Assembly: GCA_012744435.1 (NCBI GenBank)
Contig: JAAYCA010000007.1
Coordinates: 1 to 64,000, forward strand
Direction of reading: 5' to 3'
DNA: 64,000 nt
From: Bacteroidales bacterium
GTDB lineage: Bacteria > Bacteroidota > Bacteroidia > Bacteroidales > UBA932
Made by a program: the position numbers and the translations under genes. The notes beneath the pieces were generated by a model. That model searched no databases, was not told the DNA's origin, and saw nothing but the letters and a program-made list of their open reading frames with translations. Of the stretch, positions 9,662 through 18,662 are shown piece after piece (positions within the stretch are counted from its first letter, which is position 1; the number at the start of each line of letters is the position of its first letter).

Positions 9662-12292
9662 TCAGATGACCTCCAGATCAGCCTCCGGCAACCAGCCTTG
9701 CCTGCCGTCCGCCAACTCGATGTTGCGCCATTCGCCGACACTGTCGAGAAGCTTGACCTTGGTGCCTTCGTGGAGCACGAACAGGTCCTTGGCTGAATCA
9801 CGTCCCGGTGAGCTCTGGACCGTGGTCACGGCCCGCACGACGATGGCCCCGTCGGCCTTGCGGAAATCCGTCCGCTGCCAGAAGGCGAAGTGCAGGCAAA
9901 GCAGGGACAGTACCAGCGCGACGATTCCGGTGATGAAACCGCTTCTGCGTGCGGCCACGCTCCGTCCCAGAAGGAACAGCAACACGCAGCCGAGCGTGCC
10001 GGCCAGCAGGATCAGGAACAGTACCGCCCAGGTGTTGGACGGCAGCAGCCAGCAGAGTTTGCGCGCCCAGATGGACAGGAAAAACTCCGGCACCGCCTCG
10101 ATCTTGTCCTGGACAAGCCCCTGGGCGAATTCGAGGTTGAAACGGGCATCGGAATACGACGGATCCAGTTTGAGCGCACGCTCGTAATTCAGGATCGCGT
10201 GGGCGAGATCGTCCTGCTTGAAACAGGCGTTGCCCAGGTTGTAGTACAGATCGGGCGACTCCAGCCCGAGGGCGCGGATGTCGGACCAGGCCTTGGCGGC
10301 CGTGGCCCAGTCTCCGTCGGAATAGGCGGCCGTGCCTTGGGTCCAGAGCGAGTCCGTGTAGGCGGTCTGCTGCGCGGCGCCCCGCTGGGTGGGCAGCAAC
10401 AGGAACAGGGCGAGCAGCGCCGCCGCCGCGCCGTTGCCCTTCCGGGGATTTCTCTTCATGCTGTCATCGATGGCGGAGATCACGGAGACCGCGGTCTCGT
10501 AATGGGAATTCATGGCCTCGTGCCCGGAATCCGGAGCGTAGCGGGCGAACTCGCAGGCATCCAGCAGGCCGATAAATTCGGCCGCCAGGCCCTCCGGTGT
10601 GCCGTTTTCGACCAGCCGGTCGGAGATGTTCTCCTTGCTCATGTCAGCGGCGTCCAGGTTGAACTTGTCGGAAATGAAGCCCAGCAGGGCGCGGTGCAGC
10701 TCTTCGTAGAAGGCCGTGTAGAGGTTGCCCTTGAGGAAGGATCCGGCCTGGGAGAGCCGCTTCCGGGCCATCTTGGTGGCCGCGCGGTTTTTGCTGCCGA
10801 CCACGTCAGCCCGGCGGGCGGCCAGGGTGCGTAGGGAGAACCAGGCGGCCGCGGCGAGCAGCAGCAGGAGTGCGGAGAGGATCCAGAAGGCGGGCGATCC
10901 GACGAAGAAGTGGCCGATGGCGGACAGGGCCGCCGGTTTGGTGGAGATGAAGCGGATGTCGCTCCCCACGTCGCGCACGTCGCGACGGTTCACGCCCTGG
11001 ACGATCTGGCCGCCGCCGGAGCCGGAGAGATCCGTTCCCCGTTCCACGCGGATCGGAAGCGCCTGGCTGCGCAGGGTCACGTATTTGCGCGAAGCGATGT
11101 CGAAATAGCTGTATTCCACGGGACCGATCGTGAAATCTCCGTGGCTGCGCGGGATGAAGGGGTATTCGAAGGTTTTACCGCCGCCCGTGTCGGAGACCTT
11201 GACGTCATAGACCTCGAAATCCGGGGGGAAGGAGATCTTCGGCGCCTCCAGCAACGAGGTGTTGCCCGAGCCGGTCACCGTGATGCGGAGCGATGCGGCG
11301 TCGTGTGTCTTGAGCGAATCCCGCGTGAGCGCAGCGCTCATCTTGAACGAACCCACGCCGCCGCCGAATGAAGCCGGCGCTCCGGCCGGAAGACCGCTGA
11401 CATGGATGGTAACCGGGGCCGTGGACACGCGTTTGCGGATGGTCTGGTAGTCGTCCTGGAAGAAGCTGTCGAAGATGCTGCCGGTCGAGGCCCGCGGGGT
11501 GCGGACATTCACGAGGCAGACCAGTTCCGCGGCGTCGACGGTGATGTCGCCGGCTTTCTGCGGCACCAGATTCCAGCTTCGCAGCACCGCGGCGTTGTAG
11601 ATCTTCTCGCCCACGCTCTCCCGGTGGAATTCGATGTTGGTCGGCGCCTGGATCTCCTGGCTCCAGAAGCCGTTGAAAGTCGGGAACCTGGCGTCCTCGA
11701 AGCCGGCGATGTTGACTCGCTGGTAGAGCTTGAGCGTGGCGGTGATCGTCTCACCCACCATGGCGCTGCGCTTGCTCAGCGACAGGCGCAGGAACATGTC
11801 CTCGCCGGACACCTGGGCCGAACCGGCGGTGCTCCCGCCGCCCTGGTTTCCCTGTCCCTGGGACTGCTGGCGGCCGCCCTGTCCCTGCGAACTGGCGGCC
11901 GCTCCGTCGCTGACCACCTCGATGGTGGGCCGCGACGAGCTGAGACGGTCGCCCTTGACCGTGGCTTCCGCCGCCTCGATCTGGAAGCGTCCGGTCCCCT
12001 TTGGCAGCAACACGTAGGTATAAGTGGTCTGCGAAGAGGTGGTCCGCTTGCCGTTCACGATGCTGATCGAGGTCGAAGAACCCCTTTGCGGTCCCCACAC
12101 CAGCTGGAAATCATTGCCGGGCTCCCAGCTGAAATCCGACGGCGCATGCTCCCCGCTGATGATAAACGTGATGTTGAACTGTTCGTTCACGCCTACCAGG
12201 TTGGGGGCCTGAACCTTGATCGAGTTCTGGCCGAGGGCGGCAATGGATAGCAACGCCGCTATGAGGATGGTCGTCAATCTTTTCATTACCAA
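9662..12292 (-). CDS. BatD-BatE fusion protein (BatD aerotolerance-type protein with C-terminal TPR and SH3-like domain)
   Basis: N-terminal signal peptide and BatD-like beta domains. Internal Met at 10459 followed by a second hydrophobic segment (MKRNPRKGNGAAAALLALFLLLPTQRGAAQQ), then TPR (LYYNLGNACFKQDDLAHAILNYERALKLDP) and SH3-like terminus (VLHEGTKVKLLDSVGEWRNIELADGRQGWLPEADLEVI). Confidence 0.88.
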   Translation of the reverse strand: MVMKRLTTILIAALLSIAALGQNSIKVQAPNLVGVNEQFNITFIISGEHAPSDFSWEPGNDFQLVWGPQRGSSTSISIVNGKRTTSSQTTYTYVLLPKGTGRFQIEAAEATVKGDRLSSSRPTIEVVSDGAAASSQGQGGRQQSQGQGNQGGGSTAGSAQVSGEDMFLRLSLSKRSAMVGETITATLKLYQRVNIAGFEDARFPTFNGFWSQEIQAPTNIEFHRESVGEKIYNAAVLRSWNLVPQKAGDITVDAAELVCLVNVRTPRASTGSIFDSFFQDDYQTIRKRVSTAPVTIHVSGLPAGAPASFGGGVGSFKMSAALTRDSLKTHDAASLRITVTGSGNTSLLEAPKISFPPDFEVYDVKVSDTGGGKTFEYPFIPRSHGDFTIGPVEYSYFDIASRKYVTLRSQALPIRVERGTDLSGSGGGQIVQGVNRRDVRDVGSDIRFISTKPAALSAIGHFFVGSPAFWILSALLLLLAAAAWFSLRTLAARRADVVGSKNRAATKMARKRLSQAGSFLKGNLYTAFYEELHRALLGFISDKFNLDAADMSKENISDRLVENGTPEGLAAEFIGLLDACEFARYAPDSGHEAMNSHYETAVSVISAIDDSMKRNPRKGNGAAAALLALFLLLPTQRGAAQQTAYTDSLWTQGTAAYSDGDWATAAKAWSDIRALGLESPDLYYNLGNACFKQDDLAHAILNYERALKLDPSYSDARFNLEFAQGLVQDKIEAVPEFFLSIWARKLCWLLPSNTWAVLFLILLAGTLGCVLLFLLGRSVAARRSGFITGIVALVLSLLCLHFAFWQRTDFRKADGAIVVRAVTTVQSSPGRDSAKDLFVLHEGTKVKLLDSVGEWRNIELADGRQGWLPEADLEVI

Positions 12293-12987
12293 TTCTTTTC
12301 TTTCTGCTGGGATTTGAGCAGCGCGGCTTTTTCCCGGTTCACCTTGTCTTGCGTCTCCCGCTCCTTGGCCTGGATGGCGCGCAGCATCTGCTGGGCCTGC
12401 TGGGGGGAGATCTGCGGCTGCTGGTCCTGATTCTGATCCTGCTGGTCCTGATTCTGATCCTGGTCCTGCTGGTCCTGATTCTGGTCCTGCTGATCCTGGT
12501 TCTGGTTCTGGTCTTGGTTCTGATCCTGGTTCTGCTGATTGTCGCCGCCACCGCCTCCTCCTCCATTCTGGCGGTTCTCCAGCATTTTCTTGGCGTAGAT
12601 GTAATTCTCCTTGGCGTCAAGGTCCGCCGGATCGAGCAGCAATGCCTGCCGGAAGGCGTCCACCGCCGCCTGGTAATCCTGCTGCTGCAGGGCGGCGTCG
12701 CCTGCGTTGTAGTGGTATTGCGCGGGCAGCGCTTCCTGTTCTTTCACCGCCGCGAGCGCTTTTGCGGCGCCGGCATAGTCCTGCTGGCGGTAGAGCGCGG
12801 AGGCCAGGTTGTATTCCGCCGTCAGGGAAAGCGAATCCTTGAGCACCGCTTTGCGGTAGTCGATCTCCGCCTCCTTGAAACGGTCCTTGCGGAACTTCCG
12901 GTTGCCGGCACGGACCTCCCCCTTGTCCACCTGGGCAAGGGCGGGCAGGGTGCAGCACAACAGCAAGAATGTCAATATCTTTTTCAT
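12286..12987 (-). CDS. batC: BatC-like TPR protein with low-complexity QDQN tract
   Basis: Signal peptide, TPR repeats, then (NQDQQ)n tract; located between the BatB and BatD reading frames. Confidence 0.85.
   Translation of the reverse strand: MKKILTFLLLCCTLPALAQVDKGEVRAGNRKFRKDRFKEAEIDYRKAVLKDSLSLTAEYNLASALYRQQDYAGAAKALAAVKEQEALPAQYHYNAGDAALQQQDYQAAVDAFRQALLLDPADLDAKENYIYAKKMLENRQNGGGGGGGDNQQNQDQNQDQNQNQDQQDQNQDQQDQDQNQDQQDQNQDQQPQISPQQAQQMLRAIQAKERETQDKVNREKAALLKSQQKEKNW
12418..12545 (-). repeat. Tandem repeat encoding N/D/Q low-complexity tract
   Basis: Iterated ctggtcctgattctgatcctg units encoding QNQDQNQDQNQNQDQQDQNQDQQ. Confidence 0.9.
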
Positions 12988-13988
12988 GCTTCGAACAATC
13001 TCCTGCGCGAACGGCGCTCGCCGGGGAGCATCTCCAGCACGAAGAAGAAGAGCGCCGCGGCAAAGAAATACATATACTGTTCGTCATATTCCTCGAAGAC
13101 GGTCGAGTTGAAACGCTCGTCCTCGAGCTTGCGGATCTCGTCGAGGATGGGGTTGAGTCCGAATTCCTCGTTGCCCGCATGGACATAGGCTCCGTTACCC
13201 ACGGACGCGATGCGCTTCAGCGTCTCCTCGTCCAGGCGGGTCACGACGATGTTGCCGTCTTTGTCCTTCATCAGTTCGCCGTCCATGGGGATCGGCTGGC
13301 CCTGGAGGGAACCTACGCCGACGGTAAAGATACGGATCCCGGTCGAGGCCACCTGTTTCGCGGCCTCCACGGCATCGTCTTCATGGTTTTCGCCGTCGGT
13401 GATCACGATGATGGCACGGCTTTTTTCGCTCTGGGCGCTGAAGCCCTTGGCGGCGGTCACGACCGCATCTCCGATCGCCGTGCCCTGAATGGGTATCGAC
13501 TGGGTGTCGATGGAATTCAGGAACATCTTGGCCGAGATGTAGTCCGTGGTGATCGGGAGCTGCACGAAGGAACTTCCCGCAAAAATGATCAAACCGATCC
13601 GGTCGCCCTGCAGGCGGTCCACGATGCGGGAAATGGCCAGTTTCGCCCGGGACAGGCGGTCCGGCGAATAATCCTGGGCCAGCATCGAATTGGACACGTC
13701 CAGGCAGATCATGATCTCGGCGCCCTTGGTCTCGCGCTCCACCAGTTTCGCTCCGAGCAGCGGCCGTGCCAGGCCGACGATGAAGCAGAAGAATCCCAGG
13801 CAGAACAGTACGATGCGCCACCAGCCCTTGGCCGAAGACCAGGACGGCATCAGGGCGGACACCAGCGACTCGTCGCCGAAACGGCGCATCCGCGCGCGGC
13901 GGCCCCGGCGAATCAGGGCGTAGCCGATGAGGATCACCGGAATGAGCAGCAGCAGCCACAGATAGAAAGCACGTGCAAAGTACAGCAT
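12984..13988 (-). CDS. batB: BatB-like VWA domain membrane protein
   Basis: VWA MIDAS CLDVSNSMLAQDYSPDRL; TM helices at both ends. Confidence 0.88.
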   Translation of the reverse strand: MLYFARAFYLWLLLLIPVILIGYALIRRGRRARMRRFGDESLVSALMPSWSSAKGWWRIVLFCLGFFCFIVGLARPLLGAKLVERETKGAEIMICLDVSNSMLAQDYSPDRLSRAKLAISRIVDRLQGDRIGLIIFAGSSFVQLPITTDYISAKMFLNSIDTQSIPIQGTAIGDAVVTAAKGFSAQSEKSRAIIVITDGENHEDDAVEAAKQVASTGIRIFTVGVGSLQGQPIPMDGELMKDKDGNIVVTRLDEETLKRIASVGNGAYVHAGNEEFGLNPILDEIRKLEDERFNSTVFEEYDEQYMYFFAAALFFFVLEMLPGERRSRRRLFEA

Positions 13989-14995
13989 TACGGCATCCTC
14001 CTCAGCAAAAGTCCCACAAGCAGTTCGAGCAGCAGGCAGACGAGGGCCGCCAGGCCGAAGCGCCCGAACAGTTCCTTATAGACGGGGAAGCTGTCCACGC
14101 TCGTGCGGGCCTTCTCCATCTTGTTGATTTCCGAATAGATTTCCGCAAGCTTGGTGTTGTCCGTCGCACGGAAATAGCGGCCGCCCGTGGCGTCGGCGAT
14201 GTCCTTGAGCAAGCCCTCGTCGATCTCGACCTGCACCTGCTGCATTTCCATGCCCCAGGGGGTCATGACCGGATAGGGGGCCAGGCCGTTGGCGCCGACG
14301 CCGATGGTATAGACGCGCACCCCGTAGGTCCTGGCAATCTCGGCCGCAGTCTGGGGGGCCACCTCGCCGCTGTTGTTGACACCGTCCGTGAGCAGGATCA
14401 CCACCCGGCTGGGCGCGTCGGAATCCATCATCCGGGCCACGGCGGTGGCCAGGCCGTTGCCGATGGCGGTGCCGTCCTCGATGAGGTCAGTCTGCACCTC
14501 CTTCATCAGGTTGATCAGCGTGGCGCGGTCGGTCGTGAGCGGACACTGGGTGTAGCTCTCGCCCGCAAACACCACGATGCCCATCCTGTCGGAAGGGCGT
14601 TGGGAGATGAACTCGATGGCGATATCCTTGGCAGCGCTGATGCGGTCCGGCGTGAAGTCCCGGGCCAGCATACTCGTGGACACGTCCATCGCAAGGACGA
14701 TGTCGATGCCCTCGGCGTCGATCTTCTCGATCTCGCTGGACGAGCGGGGCCGGGCGAGCGCGAGCACGATCAGGCACAGCGCAGCCGTGCGCAGCACCAT
14801 CGGCAGATGGCGCAGCACCCCCAGCGGCGAGCGGCCGCCCTGCAGCCACGGCGCCGCCGTGGACACGCGCAGGTGGGGACGGCGCTCCGCGAGTTCCCGC
14901 CAGACATAGAGCCCGGCCAGGAGCAGCGGGATGACCAGCAGCCACAGCAATGCGGGATTCTCAAAGTTCATCGTCCGTCTTCTGCTCCTCCTCAA
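13988..14995 (-). CDS. batA: BatA-like VWA domain membrane protein
   Basis: VWA MIDAS AMDVSTSMLARDFTPDRI, TDGVNNSG; TM helices at both ends. Confidence 0.88.
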   Translation of the reverse strand: MRRSRRRTMNFENPALLWLLVIPLLLAGLYVWRELAERRPHLRVSTAAPWLQGGRSPLGVLRHLPMVLRTAALCLIVLALARPRSSSEIEKIDAEGIDIVLAMDVSTSMLARDFTPDRISAAKDIAIEFISQRPSDRMGIVVFAGESYTQCPLTTDRATLINLMKEVQTDLIEDGTAIGNGLATAVARMMDSDAPSRVVILLTDGVNNSGEVAPQTAAEIARTYGVRVYTIGVGANGLAPYPVMTPWGMEMQQVQVEIDEGLLKDIADATGGRYFRATDNTKLAEIYSEINKMEKARTSVDSFPVYKELFGRFGLAALVCLLLELLVGLLLRRMP

Positions 14996-15920
14996 GCACG
15001 GTCTGGTAGGTGGAAGTCACGAAACGGACGGCCGTCGGCAGTGCGCGGGCGTTCTCCTCCTGCGAGGCGACGTGTTTCGCAAACTTCACATAGTCGGCAC
15101 ATTCGAAGACCTCCCGCATCTCTTCGCGCAGGTCCGCGTCCAGGTCTTTCGCCTCCGCCAGGGCGGTGAAAAGTTCGGCCGTGGTCATCTCCGGCGCATC
15201 CACGCCGAAACGGTCTTCCATATAGGTTTTCAGGGCATCGGTGATGCCCGAATAGAACGCTTTCTGTTTCTCCGGCGCCCAGAAGGCGTCGCCGCGCCAT
15301 TTGTCCAGTTCGCGCAGCGCTACGATGTAGGCCGGGTCGCGGTTTGCCGCACCGCCGGACTCCCCGCGCCGGCGCCGGAGCGCCCGGATTCCCAGGAAAA
15401 GCAGCGCGGCAAAGAGCAGAACCCCGCCGACCCACGGGAGCAATTCCTTGACGGTCAGCGGATAGCGCATCTGCTCCTTGATGTCGTGGATCTGGAAGGT
15501 GGCGGTGTCCACGGGCATGGTCTTCACCTCCATCTGCAGACCCTCGAACAACAGGGTGTCCTCTCCCCGGAGCACGGGGATGGCGGGCAGGTGATAGGTC
15601 CCTTCCTCGAACGGGGCGATCACGATGCTGCCCCGGACGCTGTACAGTTCCGCGCGGCCCTTGCGGCCGGGCTGGCGGACATGCAGGCGTGCCGTCGTGT
15701 CGAGCTGCCATCCCCGCACCAGCGTGAGGGTGTCGTTGGATGCCTGCGCGAATTCCGGCAGCGCCAGGGCGGTCCCCGCCGCCAGGCTGTCCAGCTGGAA
15801 ACCATATTCAAGCTGGTCTGCGATGAGGATGGAATCCCTGGGCTGGAGCGGCTTGAGGAAAGCCTGTCCGGCCGGGACGATGTCCAGCAAGGCAGCCAAT
15901 ATGAACGTCAGCACTTTCAT
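14961..15920 (-). CDS. BatD-like/DUF4381-like membrane protein in the Bat operon
   Basis: Signal peptide MKVLTFILAALLDIVPAGQA, beta-rich segment, single TM, cytoplasmic helical tail; 4-nt overlap with the DUF58 gene and overlap with batA. Confidence 0.75.
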   Translation of the reverse strand: MKVLTFILAALLDIVPAGQAFLKPLQPRDSILIADQLEYGFQLDSLAAGTALALPEFAQASNDTLTLVRGWQLDTTARLHVRQPGRKGRAELYSVRGSIVIAPFEEGTYHLPAIPVLRGEDTLLFEGLQMEVKTMPVDTATFQIHDIKEQMRYPLTVKELLPWVGGVLLFAALLFLGIRALRRRRGESGGAANRDPAYIVALRELDKWRGDAFWAPEKQKAFYSGITDALKTYMEDRFGVDAPEMTTAELFTALAEAKDLDADLREEMREVFECADYVKFAKHVASQEENARALPTAVRFVTSTYQTVLEEEQKTDDEL

Positions 15921-16819
15921 CTTCGGTTGAACAGGGCCATCAGGCCCTTGACATAGTCTTCGTCCGTGGCAATGTCCACGTGGTCGATCTGGTATTTGTT
16001 CAGCAGGCCGGTCTGCCGGGCCGACAGGGTGGAGAACCACCTTTCGTACGCCGCGCGGACCTTGCGGCTGTCCGTGTCGATCCAGGCGCCGCCGCCCGTT
16101 TCGCTGTCTTTGATGTGCACCAGACCCACGGGCGGCAGCGAACGCTCCCGGGGGTCGTGGACCTGGATGACGCTCAGGTCGTGGCGGTTCACCGCCACCT
16201 TGAGCGCCTCCTCGTAGCGGGGATTGCCCTCCGCGTCCACGTCGATCATGTCACTGAGCAGGAAGGCCGTACACTTCTTCTTGATCGCATTGGTGAGGAA
16301 CTTCAGCGCGGCGCCGATGTCCGTCCCGTCGGAGGCGGGCTGGAGCTGGAGCATCTCGCGGATGATGTGCAGCAGGTGCGAACGGCCCTTGCCCGGCGGG
16401 ATGAATTTCTCGACCCGGTCGGAGAAGAACAGCGCGCCCACCTTGTCGTTGTTGAGGATGGCGCTGAAAGAGAGCACCGCCGCAATCTCGGCCAGGCGTT
16501 CGCGTTTCGTCTGCCCGGCCGTGCCGAACAGGCCCGAACGGCTCACGTCCACGAGCAGCACCACGGTCAGTTCCCGCTCTTCCTCATAGACTTTCACGTA
16601 CGGGGCGCGCAGGCGCGCCGTGACGTTCCAGTCCATCGAGCGCACGTCGTCCCCCCACTGGTACTCCCGCACCTCGCTGAACGCCATGCCCCGGCCCTTG
16701 AAGGCCGAATGGTACTCGCCGGCGAAGATCTGGTGGGAGAGCGCCTTGGTCCGGATCTCGATCTTCCTGACTTTCTTCAGAAGCTCGGTCGCGCTCGTAT
16801 TACGGGACGATGACGGCAT
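15917..16819 (-). CDS. DUF58 domain-containing protein
   Basis: GRGMAFSEVREYQWGDDVRSMDWNVTARLRAPYVKVYEEERE is the DUF58 signature. Confidence 0.92.
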   Translation of the reverse strand: MPSSSRNTSATELLKKVRKIEIRTKALSHQIFAGEYHSAFKGRGMAFSEVREYQWGDDVRSMDWNVTARLRAPYVKVYEEERELTVVLLVDVSRSGLFGTAGQTKRERLAEIAAVLSFSAILNNDKVGALFFSDRVEKFIPPGKGRSHLLHIIREMLQLQPASDGTDIGAALKFLTNAIKKKCTAFLLSDMIDVDAEGNPRYEEALKVAVNRHDLSVIQVHDPRERSLPPVGLVHIKDSETGGGAWIDTDSRKVRAAYERWFSTLSARQTGLLNKYQIDHVDIATDEDYVKGLMALFNRR

Positions 16820-17792
16820 TGATGACCTGCTCGATAATCTCTTCGGTGGTGACGTTTTCGGCCTCGGCTTCGTAGGTCAGGCCGATGCGGTGGCGCAATA
16901 CCTCCGGGCACACGGCGCGCACATCCTCGGGAATGACGTAGCCGCGGCGCTTGATGAAGGCATAGGCCTTGGCCGCCAGCGACAGGCTGATGCTCGCACG
17001 CGGCGAACCGCCGAACGAGATCAGGTCCCTGAGGTTCTTCAGTCCATAGTCCTCCGGGGTGCGGGTGGCATAGACGATGTCCACGATGTAGCGCTCGATC
17101 TTTTCGTCCATGTACACTTCGCGGACGACCTCCCGGGCCCGGACGATATCCTCGGGATTCACGACGGGAGAGGCCTTGGGGAATTCGCCGCTGTTGTTCA
17201 TGCGGATGATGAGCTTCTCCTCGTCCTTCTTGGGGTAGCTCACGACCACCTTGAGCATGAAACGGTCCACCTGGGCCTCCGGGAGGGGATAGGTGCCTTC
17301 CTGCTCGATCGGGTTCTGCGTGGCCATCACCAGGAAGGGACGCGGCAGCGGGTAGGTCTGGTCGCCCAGGGTCACCTGCCGCTCCTGCATCGCCTCGAGC
17401 AGGGCGGACTGGACCTTGGCGGGGGCACGGTTGATTTCATCCGCCAGCACGAAGTTGGCGAAGACCGGGCCCTTGTGCACCTCGAACGACTCTTTCTTCT
17501 GGGAATAGATCAGCGTGCCGGTCACGTCCGCCGGAAGCAGGTCCGGGGTGAACTGGATACGGCTGAATTTGGCGTTCACCGCTTGTGACAACGTGCTGAT
17601 GGCCAATGTCTTGGCCAAACCGGGGACGCCTTCGAGCAGGATGTGCCCGTCGGCCAGCATCGCAATCATCAGGTTTTCCACGAGGTGCTTCTGCCCGACG
17701 ATCACCTTGCCCGTCTCCAGGGAGAGGAGATCCACGAACGCGCTCTCTTTCTGGATGCGGTCGTTGAGCTCCTTGATGTTTACACTTTCCAT
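16800..17792 (-). CDS. MoxR-family AAA+ ATPase
   Basis: Walker A LLEGVPGLAKT, ADEINRAPAKVQSALLEAMQERQVTLG, NPIEQEGTYPLPEAQVDRF. Confidence 0.95.
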   Translation of the reverse strand: MESVNIKELNDRIQKESAFVDLLSLETGKVIVGQKHLVENLMIAMLADGHILLEGVPGLAKTLAISTLSQAVNAKFSRIQFTPDLLPADVTGTLIYSQKKESFEVHKGPVFANFVLADEINRAPAKVQSALLEAMQERQVTLGDQTYPLPRPFLVMATQNPIEQEGTYPLPEAQVDRFMLKVVVSYPKKDEEKLIIRMNNSGEFPKASPVVNPEDIVRAREVVREVYMDEKIERYIVDIVYATRTPEDYGLKNLRDLISFGGSPRASISLSLAAKAYAFIKRRGYVIPEDVRAVCPEVLRHRIGLTYEAEAENVTTEEIIEQVINAVIVP

Positions 17793-17801
17793 ATAATTGA
17801 C

Positions 17802-17809
17802 TAATTTTG
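17802..17809 (+). promoter_or_regulatory. Putative -7 box (TAATTTTG) for truA
   Basis: TAnnTTTG match; truA ATG starts 10 nt after its last base. Confidence 0.5.
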
Positions 17810-17818
17810 CAGTCGGCT

Positions 17819-18616
17819 ATGCGTTATTCCATCAAGCTCTCCTACAGCGGTGCGGATTTCTGCGGGTGGCAGGTCCAACCGGATGCTCCGAGTGTCCAGC
17901 AGACGCTCCAGGAGGCGCTTTCCACCCTGCTCCATGCCGCCGTTGCCGTGACGGGTGCCGGGCGTACCGACACGGGTGTCAATGCAATCGGCTACATCGC
18001 TCATTTCGACGCAGCCGAGGGGCTTGATACGTATCAATTATGCTACAAATTGAATGCCATTCTGCCCGGCTCCGTGGTCGTCCATGACATTGTGCCGGTT
18101 GCGGATGATTTCCATGCCCGGTTCGACGCCACGCGGCGCGAATACACTTACTTCCTGCACCGGGTGAAAGATCCCTTTGTCGCCGGCCATTCCTACCTCT
18201 ACACTTTCCCGGACGTGGATTTCAAGCGGATGAACGAAGCGGCGCAGGCGCTCCTGGGGGAGCACGACTTCCGCTGTTTCGAGAAGACGGGTACTGACAC
18301 GAAGACCTCCCTGTGCACGGTCTTCGAGGCCGGCTGGCATCGCTACACGCCCGTGCACCTGGCCCTGACGGGCCGGGAAGGAGGCGATGATTACTGGTAT
18401 TTCCGCATCGCCGCCGACCGGTTCCTGCGCAACATGGTCCGCGCCGTCGTGGGGACCCTGCTCGAGGTCGGCCGCGGCAAGCGCACGGCCGAAGCGTTCC
18501 GCTCCCTGATCCTCCCCGCGGAGGGTCGTCCTGAGCCTGCCGAAGGTTCTTCCCGTTCTCTCGCCGGCGAATCCGTGCCGGGTCACGCGCTCTTCCTCAG
18601 CGACATCCTCTACTAG
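17819..18616 (+). CDS. truA: tRNA pseudouridine synthase A
   Basis: SYSGADFCGWQVQP, GAGRTDTGVNA (catalytic Asp), RRYTYF-like REYTYFL, FLRNMVRAVVGTLLEVGRGK, SVPGHALFL. Confidence 0.95.
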   Translation: MRYSIKLSYSGADFCGWQVQPDAPSVQQTLQEALSTLLHAAVAVTGAGRTDTGVNAIGYIAHFDAAEGLDTYQLCYKLNAILPGSVVVHDIVPVADDFHARFDATRREYTYFLHRVKDPFVAGHSYLYTFPDVDFKRMNEAAQALLGEHDFRCFEKTGTDTKTSLCTVFEAGWHRYTPVHLALTGREGGDDYWYFRIAADRFLRNMVRAVVGTLLEVGRGKRTAEAFRSLILPAEGRPEPAEGSSRSLAGESVPGHALFLSDILY

Positions 18617-18636
18617 CCCGGGTGGAAGCCCCGGGC
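18616..18636. terminator. GC-rich hairpin between convergent truA and A2M genes
   Basis: GCCCGGG-tggaagc-CCCGGGC, 7-bp stem, no clear T tract. Confidence 0.35.
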
Positions 18637-18662
18637 CGGAGACTCCGCGCCGCCGACAGATC

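Noticed and set aside
12418-12545. Possible CRISPR-like array because of iterated short units
   Set aside because: Units are contiguous with no spacers and encode an in-frame QDQN tract of BatC.
16931-16950. cgggaatgacg in moxR as another palindromic-repeat copy
   Set aside because: Encodes the conserved RGYVIPEDVRA segment of MoxR; chance similarity.
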